A DNA stretch of 64,000 nt from Micromonospora cathayae (GCF_028993575.1 NZ_CP118615.1:3935001-3999000); one strand, 5' to 3'. Positions 30,305-38,935 are shown, counted from the stretch's first letter. Program-made: numbers and translations. The notes: generated by a model from the letters alone, not told the origin.

Positions 30305-31701
30305 GCGACGGTACCGGCTGGGTGGAGCTGCGCGAACCCGACGTCGAGGAGGAACAGAGCGGCCCGGTGCCGGTGGTGGCCGTGGTCGGTCGCCCCAACG
30401 TCGGCAAGTCGACGCTGGTCAACCGGATCATCGGCCGTCGCCAGGCGGTCGTGGAGGACGTGCCCGGGGTGACCCGGGACCGGGTCCCGTACGACGCGCA
30501 GTGGGCCGGCCGGGAGTTCACCGTGGTGGACACCGGCGGTTGGGAGCCGGACGCCAAGGACCGGGCGGCGGCCATCGCCGCCCAGGCCGAGACGGCGGTC
30601 GCCACCGCCGACGTGGTGCTGTTCGTGGTGGACGCGGTGGTCGGCTCGACCGACGTCGACGAGGCGGCGGTACGGATGCTGCGGCGCAGCGCCAAGCCGG
30701 TCATCCTGGTGGCGAACAAGGCTGACAACGCGGCCGTCGAGGTGGAGGCCACCTCGCTGTGGTCGCTGGGGCTGGGCGAGCCGTACGCGGTGTCGGCGCT
30801 GCACGGCCGGGGCTCCGGTGAACTGCTCGACGCCATCATGGAGGCCCTGCCCGAAGCGCCGAAGATCGTGGAGAACCGGCCGCGTGGCCCGCGCCGGGTG
30901 GCGCTGGTCGGCCGGCCCAACGTGGGCAAGTCCAGCCTGCTGAACCGCTTCTCCGGTGAGGAACGGGCGGTGGTCGACTCGGTCGCCGGCACCACCGTCG
31001 ACCCGGTGGACAGCCTGGTCCGCATCGGCGGGGAGACCTGGCACCTGGTGGACACCGCCGGGCTGCGTAAACGGGTCGGCAAGGCCAGCGGCACCGAGTA
31101 CTACGCGAGCCTGCGCACCGCCTCGGCGATCGAGGCGGCCGAGGTGGCGGTGGTGCTGCTGGACGCCAGCGAGGTCATCAGCGAGCAGGACCAGCGGATC
31201 CTGTCCATGGTGACCGAGGCCGGCCGGGCGCTCGTCATCGCGTTCAACAAGTGGGACCTGGTCGACGGTGACCGCCGGTACTACCTGGACAAGGAGATCG
31301 AGCGGGAACTGCGCCGCATCCCGTGGGCGATCCGGCTGAACCTGTCCGCGATGACCGGCCGGGCGGTGGACAAGCTCGCCCCGGCGCTGCGCAAGGCCCT
31401 GGCGAGCTGGGAGACCCGGGTACCGACCGCCCAGCTCAACGCGTGGCTCACCGCGCTGGTGCAGGCCACCCCGCACCCGGTACGCGGTGGGCGGGCTCCG
31501 AAGATCCTGTTCGCCACCCAGGCGGGCACCTGCCCGCCCCGGTTCGTGCTGTTCACCACCGCGCCGCTGGACGCCGGCTACCAGCGCTTCGTCGAGCGCA
31601 AGCTGCGCGAGGAGTTCGGCTTCGAGGGCAGCCCGGTGGAGATCTCGGTACGCCCGCGCAAGAAGCTCGGCCCGGGTGGCCGGGGCAAGGCGCACGGCTG
31701 A
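30301..31701 (+). CDS. der: Ribosome biogenesis GTPase Der (EngA)
   Basis: A 466-residue protein with two GTPase domains in tandem: first P-loop [15 protein letters not shown] with NKAD, second [15 protein letters not shown] with NKWD, then a KH-like domain ending in basic residues. Der acts in 50S assembly. It is the last gene of the conserved block and is followed by a strong terminator. Confidence 0.95.
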   Translation: MSDGTGWVELREPDVEEEQSGPVPVVAVVGRPNVGKSTLVNRIIGRRQAVVEDVPGVTRDRVPYDAQWAGREFTVVDTGGWEPDAKDRAAAIAAQAETAVATADVVLFVVDAVVGSTDVDEAAVRMLRRSAKPVILVANKADNAAVEVEATSLWSLGLGEPYAVSALHGRGSGELLDAIMEALPEAPKIVENRPRGPRRVALVGRPNVGKSSLLNRFSGEERAVVDSVAGTTVDPVDSLVRIGGETWHLVDTAGLRKRVGKASGTEYYASLRTASAIEAAEVAVVLLDASEVISEQDQRILSMVTEAGRALVIAFNKWDLVDGDRRYYLDKEIERELRRIPWAIRLNLSAMTGRAVDKLAPALRKALASWETRVPTAQLNAWLTALVQATPHPVRGGRAPKILFATQAGTCPPRFVLFTTAPLDAGYQRFVERKLREEFGFEGSPVEISVRPRKKLGPGGRGKAHG

Positions 31702-31719
31702 CCGTCGTACGACGCGCAC

Positions 31720-31760
31720 GGAGCGCCGGGTCGGGGTTGATCCCGACCCGGCGCTCCCGT
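31720..31760 (+). terminator. Terminator after der
   Basis: A perfect 16-bp inverted repeat (31720-31735 / 31742-31757) with a 6-base loop, followed by 'cgtttccc'. It starts 19 bases after the der stop. Confidence 0.88.
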
Positions 31761-31897
31761 TTCCCGCCCACCCACCCTCCTAGGATGCTCTAGGGGGTGT
31801 GGCGGGGAACGGCGGTGCGGGAGGGGCCTGTGCGTACGACGGGAAGATCCTGCGCTAAGCTGTACCGGCTGCCGCAGGGGAGACCCGGCGGTGGCAT

Positions 31898-31971
<74 letters not shown>

Positions 31972-31981
31972 CGCAGGTCAG

Positions 31982-32020
31982 AGGGCTGATCCGGAGATCG
32001 GGTCGGCCCTTCTGCATCTT
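31982..32020 (+). terminator. Hairpin after tRNA-Pro
   Basis: An imperfect stem (agggctgatc with ggtcggccct, two G-U pairs) followed by 'tctgcatctt', 11 bases after the tRNA. Probably its terminator. Confidence 0.6.
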
Positions 32021-32424
32021 CCTGAGGACCGAGATTGGTTGCGCCGAAGCCGGGGCTGGTTGTTGCTTGACCAGCGGATACATTTCTGGCTGCTACTCGA
32101 TTACGTGCCGAAGGTCGCGATTCGCCCCACTCGCCGAGGAAACGTTGATACCTCCGCCCTGGGTAGGGCTCAGTCAGCATGCTGACTCAAGGTTCCGGAA
32201 GATCCGACGGATCCCGGAATGAACCGGCCACCCATTACTGTCGTCCCTCGTAGCCTACCCGCCACCATCCCCCAGCCTTCGTCAGGCAATGGCGTACCAT
32301 GGGTCGCCGGACCTATTGGCGGGGAACCGGGCAAGCGATAGAGTCACGTCCGCGAACACCTTGGATCAGACGCAGTTGCGCTTGCTCCTGTAGTGGCGAG
32401 CTGCGGACAACACAAAGGACAAAG
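32021..32424. other. Intergenic region downstream of tRNA-Pro
   Basis: About 400 bases of lower GC than the flanks and with no credible gene. It holds two palindromic elements (see the repeat at 32172-32225). The last 30 bases contain the ribosome site of the zinc-knuckle gene. Confidence 0.5.
32172..32225. repeat. Adjacent palindromes near tRNA-Pro
   Basis: A perfect 16-bp palindrome AGTCAGCATGCTGACT (32172-32187) followed by a longer interrupted inverted repeat at 32191-32225 (GGTTCCGG, GATCCG, then CGGATC, CCGGAA, AACC). Neither has a T-tract. They may be protein-binding or recombination sites, or a structured RNA. Confidence 0.6.
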
Positions 32425-32568
32425 ATGAGCGCGAGCCGGACCCGTACCTGCTCCTGGTGCGGTGAAGAAGGGCACGACAGGCGGTCGTGCGGAGTTTCTC
32501 CCCATGCCGGGCGCTGCAGCGTGTGTTCCTACCACGGGCACGACAAGCGCAACTGCCCGCGCAAGTGA
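32425..32568 (+). CDS. Small protein with two CCHC zinc knuckles
   Basis: A 47-residue, basic protein made almost entirely of two canonical CX2CX4HX4C motifs: Cys9-Cys12-His17-Cys22 (CSWCGEEGHDRRSC) and Cys31-Cys34-His39-Cys44 (CSVCSYHGHDKRNC). This is the retroviral nucleocapsid-type zinc knuckle, usually binding single-stranded nucleic acid, and uncommon in bacteria. The ATG at 32425 has AAAGGA about 6 bases upstream; longer in-frame readings to 32299 lack a ribosome site and a motif. It stands alone in accessory DNA after tRNA-Pro. Function unknown; nucleic-acid binding is inferred from the motif. Confidence 0.8.
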   Translation: MSASRTRTCSWCGEEGHDRRSCGVSPHAGRCSVCSYHGHDKRNCPRK

Positions 32569-33010
32569 CTCAGGCTATTAGTCGGTGCTCGCCCGCGGGG
32601 TGGCTTGACCTCCGTCATTCGTCAGAGTGAAACGTATGACGCACACGGTGGCGGGTAGCTGAACGGCCCGATCTTGCGGATAGCATGTGTGAAGTGCATG
32701 GACACTCGGCGTTCGTCCTGAACGTCAGGGGAGCGTAGGTTCAGTCGGGCTGTCTGAGAGGATCAGAGGGCATATCCGTTGATCGGATATGCCCTCTTCT
32801 TGTGTCCGGGTGCCTGGCCGGGTGACTACGCCTCAGCATCGAGGATCCGATCCACGATCACGACGTCGCTGAGGTCCGTCGCTGCGGTTGGTACCGACAG
32901 GTCTCTCCCCTGGCCCAGGGGTGGTGATTCCGCAGCTTGTCGAGCTTTTCCCGGATCCGGGCAGCGGATCTCGACGACAGTCTTCGGCTCGACGATGCTG
33001 TCCTGCCTGG
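32569..33010. other. Intergenic region with an orphan terminator
   Basis: 442 bases. On the - strand about 32825-33036 reads as an open frame with a protein-like stretch (TVVEIRCPDPGKARQ) but no plausible start or ribosome site; it may be a gene remnant. The + strand has a strong terminator at 32765-32801 with no coding gene just before it other than the zinc-knuckle gene about 200 bases upstream. Confidence 0.4.
32765..32801 (+). terminator. Strong rho-independent terminator
   Basis: A perfect 14-bp inverted repeat (32765-32778 / 32784-32797) with a 5-base loop followed by 'tcttg'. It is the most AT-rich and classical hairpin of the window. It could end the zinc-knuckle transcript or a small RNA. 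Confidence 0.85.
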
Positions 33011-33433
33011 TCAGGGGGTCGGATGGCGGTGGGTGAGGGTGTGGCCGAGGCGCCAGCCGAGGTTGACGGCGGTCTGTTCCCTGCGGCCGGAGCCCCAGAT
33101 GCGGCGGATCGTAGTTACCTCGACGCTGACGTCGGCGGAGGCGTCCACCCGGGTCTTGGCGCAGTAGGACGTGTTGGCCGCGCGGGATTCCTCGTGGCGG
33201 CGGTGGATCTCGGCGAGGCCGAGGCGGATGATCCCGGCCGTCGCGAGGGCTTTGAGCTGGTCAACGGTCAACTCGTTCGGGTTGGCCGGGATGCCGGCCG
33301 CACTGATGGCGACGGCGAGTTCGCCGTACGGCAAGGTGCCGAGCGGAACGGCTGGCGGTGCGAGATGAGGGCCGGCAGAGGCATGGGCAGAGACGTTCGG
33401 GTGGGACACGGGCTGGGCAGGCTGATCAGGCAT
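33011..33433 (-). CDS. Hypothetical protein
   Basis: A 140-residue protein of unknown family. The N-terminus is Pro/Ala/His-rich; the centre is a helical segment (YGELAVAISAAGIPANPNELTVDQLKALATAGIIRLGLAEIHRRHEE) and the end is basic. ATG 33433 has GGAAGGA at ideal spacing; a longer reading to 33463 does not. It is divergent from the GntR gene and shares its 149-base control region. Codon use is less GC-biased than in the housekeeping block, as expected for acquired DNA. Confidence 0.7.
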   Translation of the reverse strand: MPDQPAQPVSHPNVSAHASAGPHLAPPAVPLGTLPYGELAVAISAAGIPANPNELTVDQLKALATAGIIRLGLAEIHRRHEESRAANTSYCAKTRVDASADVSVEVTTIRRIWGSGRREQTAVNLGWRLGHTLTHRHPTP

Positions 33434-33481
33434 CAGGGTTCCTTCCGCAGTGGACCGATCCACAGGACTTGACTCAGTCCT

Positions 33482-33501
33482 TTGTTGGGTTGTCCCAACA
33501 A
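33482..33501. promoter_or_regulatory. Inverted repeat, possible GntR operator
   Basis: A perfect 8-4-8 inverted repeat TTGTTGGG-ttgt-CCCAACAA in the divergent region between the hypothetical gene and the GntR gene. A half-site-like 'ttgttagcctgttgg' lies about 45 bases nearer the GntR start. Confidence 0.55.
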
Positions 33502-33582
33502 CTTGGTTTGCTTTCTACCAGGACGCTGGCCAGCGGGGCAAGTAGTTGTTAGCCTGTTGGTACAAATTCGAGGGGGCGTGGC

Positions 33583-34356
33583 ATGAGCTTGAACCCGGCG
33601 GACTCTCGGCCGCTCTACCAGCAGCTCGCATCGACGCTCCGGGAGCGGATCCAGAGCGGTGATCTTGATCGAGGTGACCGCTTCCCCACCGAAAGCGAGC
33701 TCACTGAGCGGTACCACGTCAGCCGGAACACCGTCCGCTTGGCCTTGGACGTCCTTCGCAACGAAGGGCTCGTGGTCTCCCAGCGTGGGCGTGGGAGCTT
33801 CGTCCGGGCAGAGCCAGCGCTCCGTTACTACGCATCGCTGACTGGATCGCGCAAACGACGGCTGGAAGCCGACCGCCGTCGGGACACCTTCAGCCAGCAG
33901 ATCGAGGCGCAGGGCAAGAAGGCCCGCCAGGTGAGTACCGTCGAGACCGTCCCTGCCGAGGCGGAGATCGCCGCCCACCTGCACCTGTCGCCCGGCGACC
34001 CGGTCGCGGTGCGCCGCAGGGTGATGTACGCCGACGATCAGCCGTTACAGCTTGGCGACAGCTACTATCCCCTGCCGATCGTGCAGAACAGCAAGATCAT
34101 GGATCCGGCCGACATTATCGAGGGAACCGATCAGGTCCTGGAGGACCTGGGCCACACTCCCGTCCGGTACGAGGACGAGATCACCTGTCGGATGCCCACC
34201 GCAGAGGAGGCGACCAAGCTCCACCTCGGGCCGGCGACGCCCGTAGGGAGGTTGCTCCGTACGAGTTTCGATCAGAACGACCAGCCCATCGAGGTCTATC
34301 AGGTGATCCTGCCCGGCGACCGGCACGTCCTGTTGTACGAGGTCGATGCCGAGTGA
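33583..34356 (+). CDS. GntR-family regulator (HutC subfamily)
   Basis: A 257-residue repressor-type protein. The winged helix covers residues 5-75 (RPLYQQLASTLRERIQSGDLDRGDRFPTESEL, then SRNTVRLALDVLRNEGLV). The UTRA effector domain covers about 90-250 (FSQQIEAQGKKARQVSTVE ... EVYQVILPGDRHVLLYEVDA). The ATG start follows GAGGGGG. It overlaps the GNAT gene (GTGA), so both are one operon. Such regulators also occur on actinobacterial integrative elements (KorSA type), but the UTRA domain favours a metabolite sensor. Confidence 0.9.
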   Translation: MSLNPADSRPLYQQLASTLRERIQSGDLDRGDRFPTESELTERYHVSRNTVRLALDVLRNEGLVVSQRGRGSFVRAEPALRYYASLTGSRKRRLEADRRRDTFSQQIEAQGKKARQVSTVETVPAEAEIAAHLHLSPGDPVAVRRRVMYADDQPLQLGDSYYPLPIVQNSKIMDPADIIEGTDQVLEDLGHTPVRYEDEITCRMPTAEEATKLHLGPATPVGRLLRTSFDQNDQPIEVYQVILPGDRHVLLYEVDAE

Positions 34357-34952
34357 ACCTCAAGCCGGTAACCCTTGAAGGCCGAGCGGTGCGTCTGGAA
34401 CCGCTCGGCTTCCAGCATGTAGACGACCTTGCTGCCGCAGCGCGACACGACGCGATCTGGACCTACCTCGATGTGCCGACCCCGGACAGCCGGTACGCCG
34501 TCGAAAGGTTGATCCGTGACGCGCTGACCGAGCAGGAACGGGCTGCGCGGCTTCCCTTCGCCATCGTGGAACGGGCAACCGGCACGGCTGTCGGAAGTAC
34601 CAGCTTCATCGACATCAGGCCGCACGACCGCACCGTAGAGATCGGTTGGACCTGGCTGACTCCGGGCCGGTGGGGACGCGGCATCAACACCGAAGCCAAA
34701 TACCTGCTGATGCGCCACGCGTTCGAGGAACAACAGGCGGGACGGGTAGCCATCAAGACCGACCTCCGCAACGAGCGATCACAGCGGGCCATCGCCCGAC
34801 TCGGCGCGGTCCGGGAAGGCGTGTGGCGCAATCACCGTCTCCTCAGCACCGGCACGTACCGAGACAGCGTCTTCTACAGCGTGATCGACAGCGAGTGGCC
34901 CGCAGTCCGGCGGCGGCTTGAGGCCGGACCGGAGCCGTCAGCGCGAGACTGA
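34353..34952 (+). CDS. GNAT N-acetyltransferase (RimJ/RimL type)
   Basis: A 199-residue acetyltransferase: LEGRAVRLEPLGFQHVDDL at the start, then EIGWTWLTPGRWGRGINTEAKYLLMRHAFE (acetyl-CoA loop in RGxGxxTE-like form) and KTDLRNERSQRAIARLGAVREG. The substrate is unknown; a protein N-terminus or small amine is likely. It is translationally coupled to the GntR gene. Confidence 0.88.
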   Translation: MNLKPVTLEGRAVRLEPLGFQHVDDLAAAARHDAIWTYLDVPTPDSRYAVERLIRDALTEQERAARLPFAIVERATGTAVGSTSFIDIRPHDRTVEIGWTWLTPGRWGRGINTEAKYLLMRHAFEEQQAGRVAIKTDLRNERSQRAIARLGAVREGVWRNHRLLSTGTYRDSVFYSVIDSEWPAVRRRLEAGPEPSARD

Positions 34953-35050
34953 CGCCGGCCGCCGGCCAACGGAACCGCCGGGTAGCACACGAGCACCTGT
35001 GCGGTCATCCAGGGGCTCGCGTCCGGGGTGGCGGTACCGGTGCGGAGTTG

Positions 35051-35453
35051 TCAGAAGCTGCTGACCAGCTTGACGAACGCGTCGTCGATCTTCGCCGGGT
35101 CGCGGGCGTCGAACGCCTTGCCCGCGGACGCCTTGGCGATCCGGTCCAGCGTCCCGAAATCGGACTGCTCGTCGAAGGCGATGCAGAAGATCTTGATCGG
35201 CCGTTCCGGATCGAACGCGTCGTCCCGGAGGAGGCGGGCCAGGTCGACGCCCTTGGGGTACTCGTTCTTGCCGTCGGTCAGGAGGACCACCGCGTTGATC
35301 CGGGACGGATCGTAGTTGTCGAGCATGTGTCGGTGTGCTGCCCGTACGGTGGCGTACAGTTCGGTATCACCCTCGACGTGGAGATCGTTGATCTCCCTGG
35401 TGAAGGTCTTCTGGTCGAACGCGGAGAGTCGGACCTCTTCGCTGTACGGCGAC
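35051..35453 (-). pseudogene. C-terminal fragment of a von Willebrand factor A protein
   Basis: About 134 codons match the end of a vWA domain (VVLLTDGKNEYPKGVDLARLL ... FCIAFDEQSDFGTLDRIAKASAGKAFDARDPAKIDDAFVKLVSSF). The metal-binding DxSxS start of the domain and all upstream parts are missing: before about 35453 the reading runs into unrelated Arg-rich sequence to 35653. It is therefore a truncated remnant, probably left by a deletion or an insertion in this accessory region. Confidence 0.75.
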
Positions 35454-35668
35454 TTCGGCCGCTGAGCCGTCTCTGAGGAGAACGAGCCTCCCCACACAGG
35501 CGGACCATGCCACGTTCCGTCGACAAGGGACAATGGCTCTCGGCGTTGCCAGCGGGTTTCTCGCCTGGATCGGGGTCCTGTCGGTGGTCGTCCTCCTTGT
35601 CGCGACCCTACGACGCCGCCTGTTCTCCGGCACCGGGTTCGGTGTGTCGCCACGGATGCTGAGGCAGC

Positions 35669-36541
35669 TCACGCGTCGGGTCGGCCGGGCACCTGGTCCT
35701 GCTGGGGGCCGAGCTGGCTGATCTCGTACCCGTCGGGGTAGCTCTTGGTTCTGATCCCGTCGGCGAACAGGGCCTCGGTCCGTGGCGCTCCGAACCACCG
35801 TTGCAGCCGGGCGCGGGTCTTCAGCGCCGCATGCAGACCGGCCCGGACCGGCCAGGCCGGTGTGTCGACGCGCATGGCGCGACGGAGCGGTGCGTCGTAC
35901 ATGGCGCTGACCAGTGCGTTGCCCAGCGGGGCGAGGGGCCTGGGGATGCGGGTGAGCATCAGCATGCGGGTGGCCCGCTCGATGGCGGCCGCGTCGTCGT
36001 TGGGCTGCAGGTGGGTGGCGTCGTGGGCGTCGAACCAGGTCTCGAACGCCTCGTAGGAGGCGGGGATGTCGGTGATGCCCATCCGCCGGCCCAGCTCCCG
36101 GTAGAAGACGTGGGTGGCGTGCCGTTCGTGGCAGCAGGGCCGGCGCCAGCCGTACCGTTGCAGCCACCGGGTGGGGATCACGACCAGGCAGCCGAGGACG
36201 TAGCGGTAGGCGTCGTTGCTGATGTCGTAGCGGCGGTGGATCTGGTTGACGCGCCGTAGCGCCTCGCGGCCGCGCGGCTGGTCGAACCCGTTGAGCACCA
36301 TCTCGTACATGAGCAGGCCGGTGTCGTCGAGCCGCTGCTGGGTGCGTTCGGTGAGCTCACCGGTGGCGGTGTGCACGGCGGCGATGGCGGGGACGGAGAA
36401 GGACCGGTTGAAGGCGAGGTTCAGTCCGAGCTTCAGGTCCCAGGGGAACTCGTAGCGCAGCATGGTCTGGTAGATGGCCAGGTGGTCGCGTTCGGGGTCC
36501 AGGGCGCGGATGCGGGTCAGGTTGGCGTAGCGGTCTCTCAT
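35669..36541 (-). CDS. MpaB-like (DUF2236) oxygenase family protein
   Basis: A 290-residue protein resembling the ER-bound oxygenase mpaB / rubber oxygenase family, which binds heme b. Visible features are GREALRRVNQIHRRYDISNDAYRYVLGCLVVIPTRWLQRYGWR and the His-rich RHATHVFYRELGRRMGITDIPASYEAFETWFDAH. The substrate is unknown. The ATG at 36541 overlaps the stop of the upstream membrane protein gene (4 bases). It is the last gene of a four-gene operon with XRE, ImmA/IrrE and a membrane protein. Confidence 0.72.
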   Translation of the reverse strand: MRDRYANLTRIRALDPERDHLAIYQTMLRYEFPWDLKLGLNLAFNRSFSVPAIAAVHTATGELTERTQQRLDDTGLLMYEMVLNGFDQPRGREALRRVNQIHRRYDISNDAYRYVLGCLVVIPTRWLQRYGWRRPCCHERHATHVFYRELGRRMGITDIPASYEAFETWFDAHDATHLQPNDDAAAIERATRMLMLTRIPRPLAPLGNALVSAMYDAPLRRAMRVDTPAWPVRAGLHAALKTRARLQRWFGAPRTEALFADGIRTKSYPDGYEISQLGPQQDQVPGRPDA

Positions 36542-37770
36542 CGGTGGGCCTCTCCAGCCTCGGGTGCGGCCTGGGCGGCGGCGAGCCGGGTCGCGACGAG
36601 TGTCCGGGCCACCACGGGGGAGCGGGCGTACGCGGTGGTGACCCGGGTCAGCCAGGCGATTTCTCCAGCGTAGCCACCGGCCGGGCGGTGCAGGTCGTCC
36701 GCCGGGTGGGGGACCGCGGCGACGACGCCGGCCCGGTGCCGTCGCAGGGCGCAGGCCAGGTGCGCCGCCTCGATGGTGGACCGCCGCTCGTCGTCGTTCA
36801 AGCCGGCCTGTTCGGCGAACCGTCCGGCCAGCTCGGTCACCTCGACGTCCATGTACGGGCGGAGCGCGAGGCGGCCGTCGCGGATCTCGGCGACCCGGCG
36901 GGTCAGCGCGTAGTCGATGTCGCGGACCGCTCCGAGCGGTCGGCGCAGGCTGGTGTCGAGTTCGAGTTCGGGCAGGACGGCGACGAGGTCCCGCCAGAGC
37001 GGTTCGAGGTGCCGGTAGGAGCGGAAGTCGTCCCAGCGTCGGGTGATGGTGAGGATCGGTCCCCAGGCCGGCATGGTGAGACCGACCATCATGAGCAGGG
37101 CGCTGACGGTCACCAGCACGGAGGCGATCTCCCGTTCGCCGGCGGGTCGGTAGCCGCTCCAGTAGGCGATCAGGTAGATGATCTTGTTGGTGCTGTAGAG
37201 CAGGGCGAAGGCCGCGCCGACGGCGGTGATGCGAAGACCACGGCGTAACCACGGGCGTCCGCAGATGCGGGCGAAGCGCCAGCAAAGCCGGGTGATGTCG
37301 GTGCAGTAGGCGAAGAAGCCGACCAGCATGAAGATCAGCAGGTAGGCGGTGACGGCGGGATCGGTGGCGTACTCCACGGTCAGCAGCACGGGGGCGGCGT
37401 AGGTGAGCGTGTGGCCGAACAGGCCGACCATGGCGAGGAAGGCCCCGCTGGTGACCCACACCCAGCGTCGGCTCCGCACCGCGGCTGTCGCCGGGGGCAG
37501 CGCGAGGTGGAGCAGCATGATCTCGGCGCTCGCGGCGATCGTCATGGCGCAGCCGTGGGAGATGACCTTGGCCAGGTTGGGCAGCCCGGACGCCTGGTCG
37601 ATGCCGGTGGCGAGGGGTGGGATGGCGAGGGTGATCCCGGTGGCGAACGCCCCGAGCGCCACGCAGATCGCACCCCGGACCTGTCCGGGCTGCCGGTGCT
37701 GCAGGCGCAGCATGTAGCCGAAGGCGAACCAGCCGGCGACCGCGCAGACGGCGTAGAGGGCGGTGTCCAT
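36538..37770 (-). CDS. MAB_1171c-like multi-pass membrane protein
   Basis: A 410-residue protein with about seven membrane segments in the first 250 residues (LYAVCAVAGWFAFGYMLRL, AICVALGAFATGITLAI, WVTSGAFLAMVGLFGHTL, AYLLIFMLVGFFAYC and others) and a cytoplasmic helical C-terminal half (DFRSYRHLEPLWRDLVAVLPE). This is the layout of the 'MAB_1171c family putative transporter' proteins, which occur next to XRE and ImmA/IrrE genes in many actinomycetes. Transport has not been shown to my knowledge. It lies 5 bases after the ImmA/IrrE stop. Confidence 0.8.
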   Translation of the reverse strand: MDTALYAVCAVAGWFAFGYMLRLQHRQPGQVRGAICVALGAFATGITLAIPPLATGIDQASGLPNLAKVISHGCAMTIAASAEIMLLHLALPPATAAVRSRRWVWVTSGAFLAMVGLFGHTLTYAAPVLLTVEYATDPAVTAYLLIFMLVGFFAYCTDITRLCWRFARICGRPWLRRGLRITAVGAAFALLYSTNKIIYLIAYWSGYRPAGEREIASVLVTVSALLMMVGLTMPAWGPILTITRRWDDFRSYRHLEPLWRDLVAVLPELELDTSLRRPLGAVRDIDYALTRRVAEIRDGRLALRPYMDVEVTELAGRFAEQAGLNDDERRSTIEAAHLACALRRHRAGVVAAVPHPADDLHRPAGGYAGEIAWLTRVTTAYARSPVVARTLVATRLAAAQAAPEAGEAHR

Positions 37771-37775
37771 CCCGG

Positions 37776-38300
37776 CTACCAGTCGGGGTGTTCCAGCGAG
37801 TGGCGCAGGCGGCCGTAGAGTTCGGCCTGGCCGCTGTCCAGCGGCGAGTCCGGCCCCTCGTCGCGGACACCGCGGGCCCGTCTCAGCAGCAGCGAGCCGA
37901 TCATCTCCGCTTCGCGTTCCTCGGCGGCGGCGTAGTTGCTGCGGCCGAGGCTGCGGCGGACCAGCTGCGGGTCGAGGTCGGGAAGCAGCAGCCGGGAGGC
38001 GTTCTCGTCGAGGATCTCGGTGGCCTGGTGGCCGGCGATGAGGTGACCCAGCTCGTGACCGATGATCAGCAGCTGGTGCAGGGGCGAGGTGTCCTGCTCG
38101 AAGAAGATGGCGTCGAACTCGCCGGTCGGCACGAACATCCCGCACACGGAGTGCGCCGGCAGCCTGATCGGCATCAGGTGGATGGGCCGGCCACGCCGTT
38201 CGCCGAGCACGTCGCACAGCTTCCGGATCTCGAACGGCTCCGGTATCTCAAGCTCGGCGACGATCCGCTCGCAGCGCTTGCGTAGGCGGTGCAACTTCAC
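37776..38300 (-). CDS. ImmA/IrrE-type metallopeptidase
   Basis: A 174-residue protein with zinc peptidase motif HELGH (His82, Glu83, His86) in LLIIGHELGHLIAGH, and the family's following EREAEMIGSLLL segment. ImmA/IrrE enzymes cleave XRE repressors to switch on a neighbouring operon. The GTG at 38300 is chosen for GAGGGA 8 bases upstream; an earlier GTG at 38348 lacks a ribosome site. The XRE gene just upstream is the likely substrate gene (inference). Confidence 0.87.
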   Translation of the reverse strand: MKLHRLRKRCERIVAELEIPEPFEIRKLCDVLGERRGRPIHLMPIRLPAHSVCGMFVPTGEFDAIFFEQDTSPLHQLLIIGHELGHLIAGHQATEILDENASRLLLPDLDPQLVRRSLGRSNYAAAEEREAEMIGSLLLRRARGVRDEGPDSPLDSGQAELYGRLRHSLEHPDW

Positions 38301-38350
38301 GTCAAGGTTCCCTCGCTCGTCGGCGTACTGCCATTGGAGGATCTGCACAG

Positions 38351-38872
38351 CTAGCGGCGATCGTCCCGCACAGCACCGGTCGTGCTGGGGCTGACACCTT
38401 CGGCGACGGCCCGTAACCGGGCCACCATCTGCTCGATGAGCTGCGTGTCCCCTGCGGAGAGTCCGTTGTCGGCGAGCACCTGGCGCAGCGCCACCTGCTT
38501 GACGTCCATCCGGCGTAGCTCGCTGAGCAGGGTTATCTGTTCCTGGGTCCGGCGGGCGGCCGCGTCGTCCACGAAGTAGCCGGAGTTGACGCCGAACGCG
38601 GCGGCCAGAGCGCGCACGTGCGAGGTGCGCGGGTCGCTGGCCACGCCGCGCCGTAACTCTCCTATGTAGGCGGCGCTGATGGTCACGCCGGTCTCGGCCG
38701 CGGTCAAGTTGATCTTGTCGGCGATCTCCTTGTTCGTGTACCGGCGGCCGGCCTCGTCCGCGGCGCTGAGCTCCTCGGAGGTCGGCCGGATCGTGTCGAA
38801 CAGGTACTCCAGCCTGGCGGCCAGCGTATCCAGCGGCGGCAGCTCCTGCTCTGGCTGTGGATCGTCGACCAT
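38351..38872 (-). CDS. XRE-family regulator
   Basis: A 173-residue DNA-binding protein. The HTH covers about 45-98 (NKEIADKINLTAAETGVTISAAYIGELRRGVASDPRTSHVRALAAAFGV), followed by YFVDD and a helical C-terminal part. It is a lambda-type repressor-like fold. Start ATG 38872 has GGAAGG upstream. As first gene of the operon it probably autoregulates and is inactivated by the next gene's metallopeptidase. Confidence 0.87.
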   Translation of the reverse strand: MVDDPQPEQELPPLDTLAARLEYLFDTIRPTSEELSAADEAGRRYTNKEIADKINLTAAETGVTISAAYIGELRRGVASDPRTSHVRALAAAFGVNSGYFVDDAAARRTQEQITLLSELRRMDVKQVALRQVLADNGLSAGDTQLIEQMVARLRAVAEGVSPSTTGAVRDDRR

Positions 38873-38935
38873 GACTCTTCACCTTCCAGCGACTAAACGG
38901 CAGTGTCGCAGACGCGGGCGCCAGCGAAACAGATG

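Noticed and set aside
35533..35721. 62-codon + strand frame with one hydrophobic segment
   Set aside because: It overlaps the 3' end of the MpaB-like gene, its ribosome site is too close to the ATG, and it lies at a rearrangement boundary.
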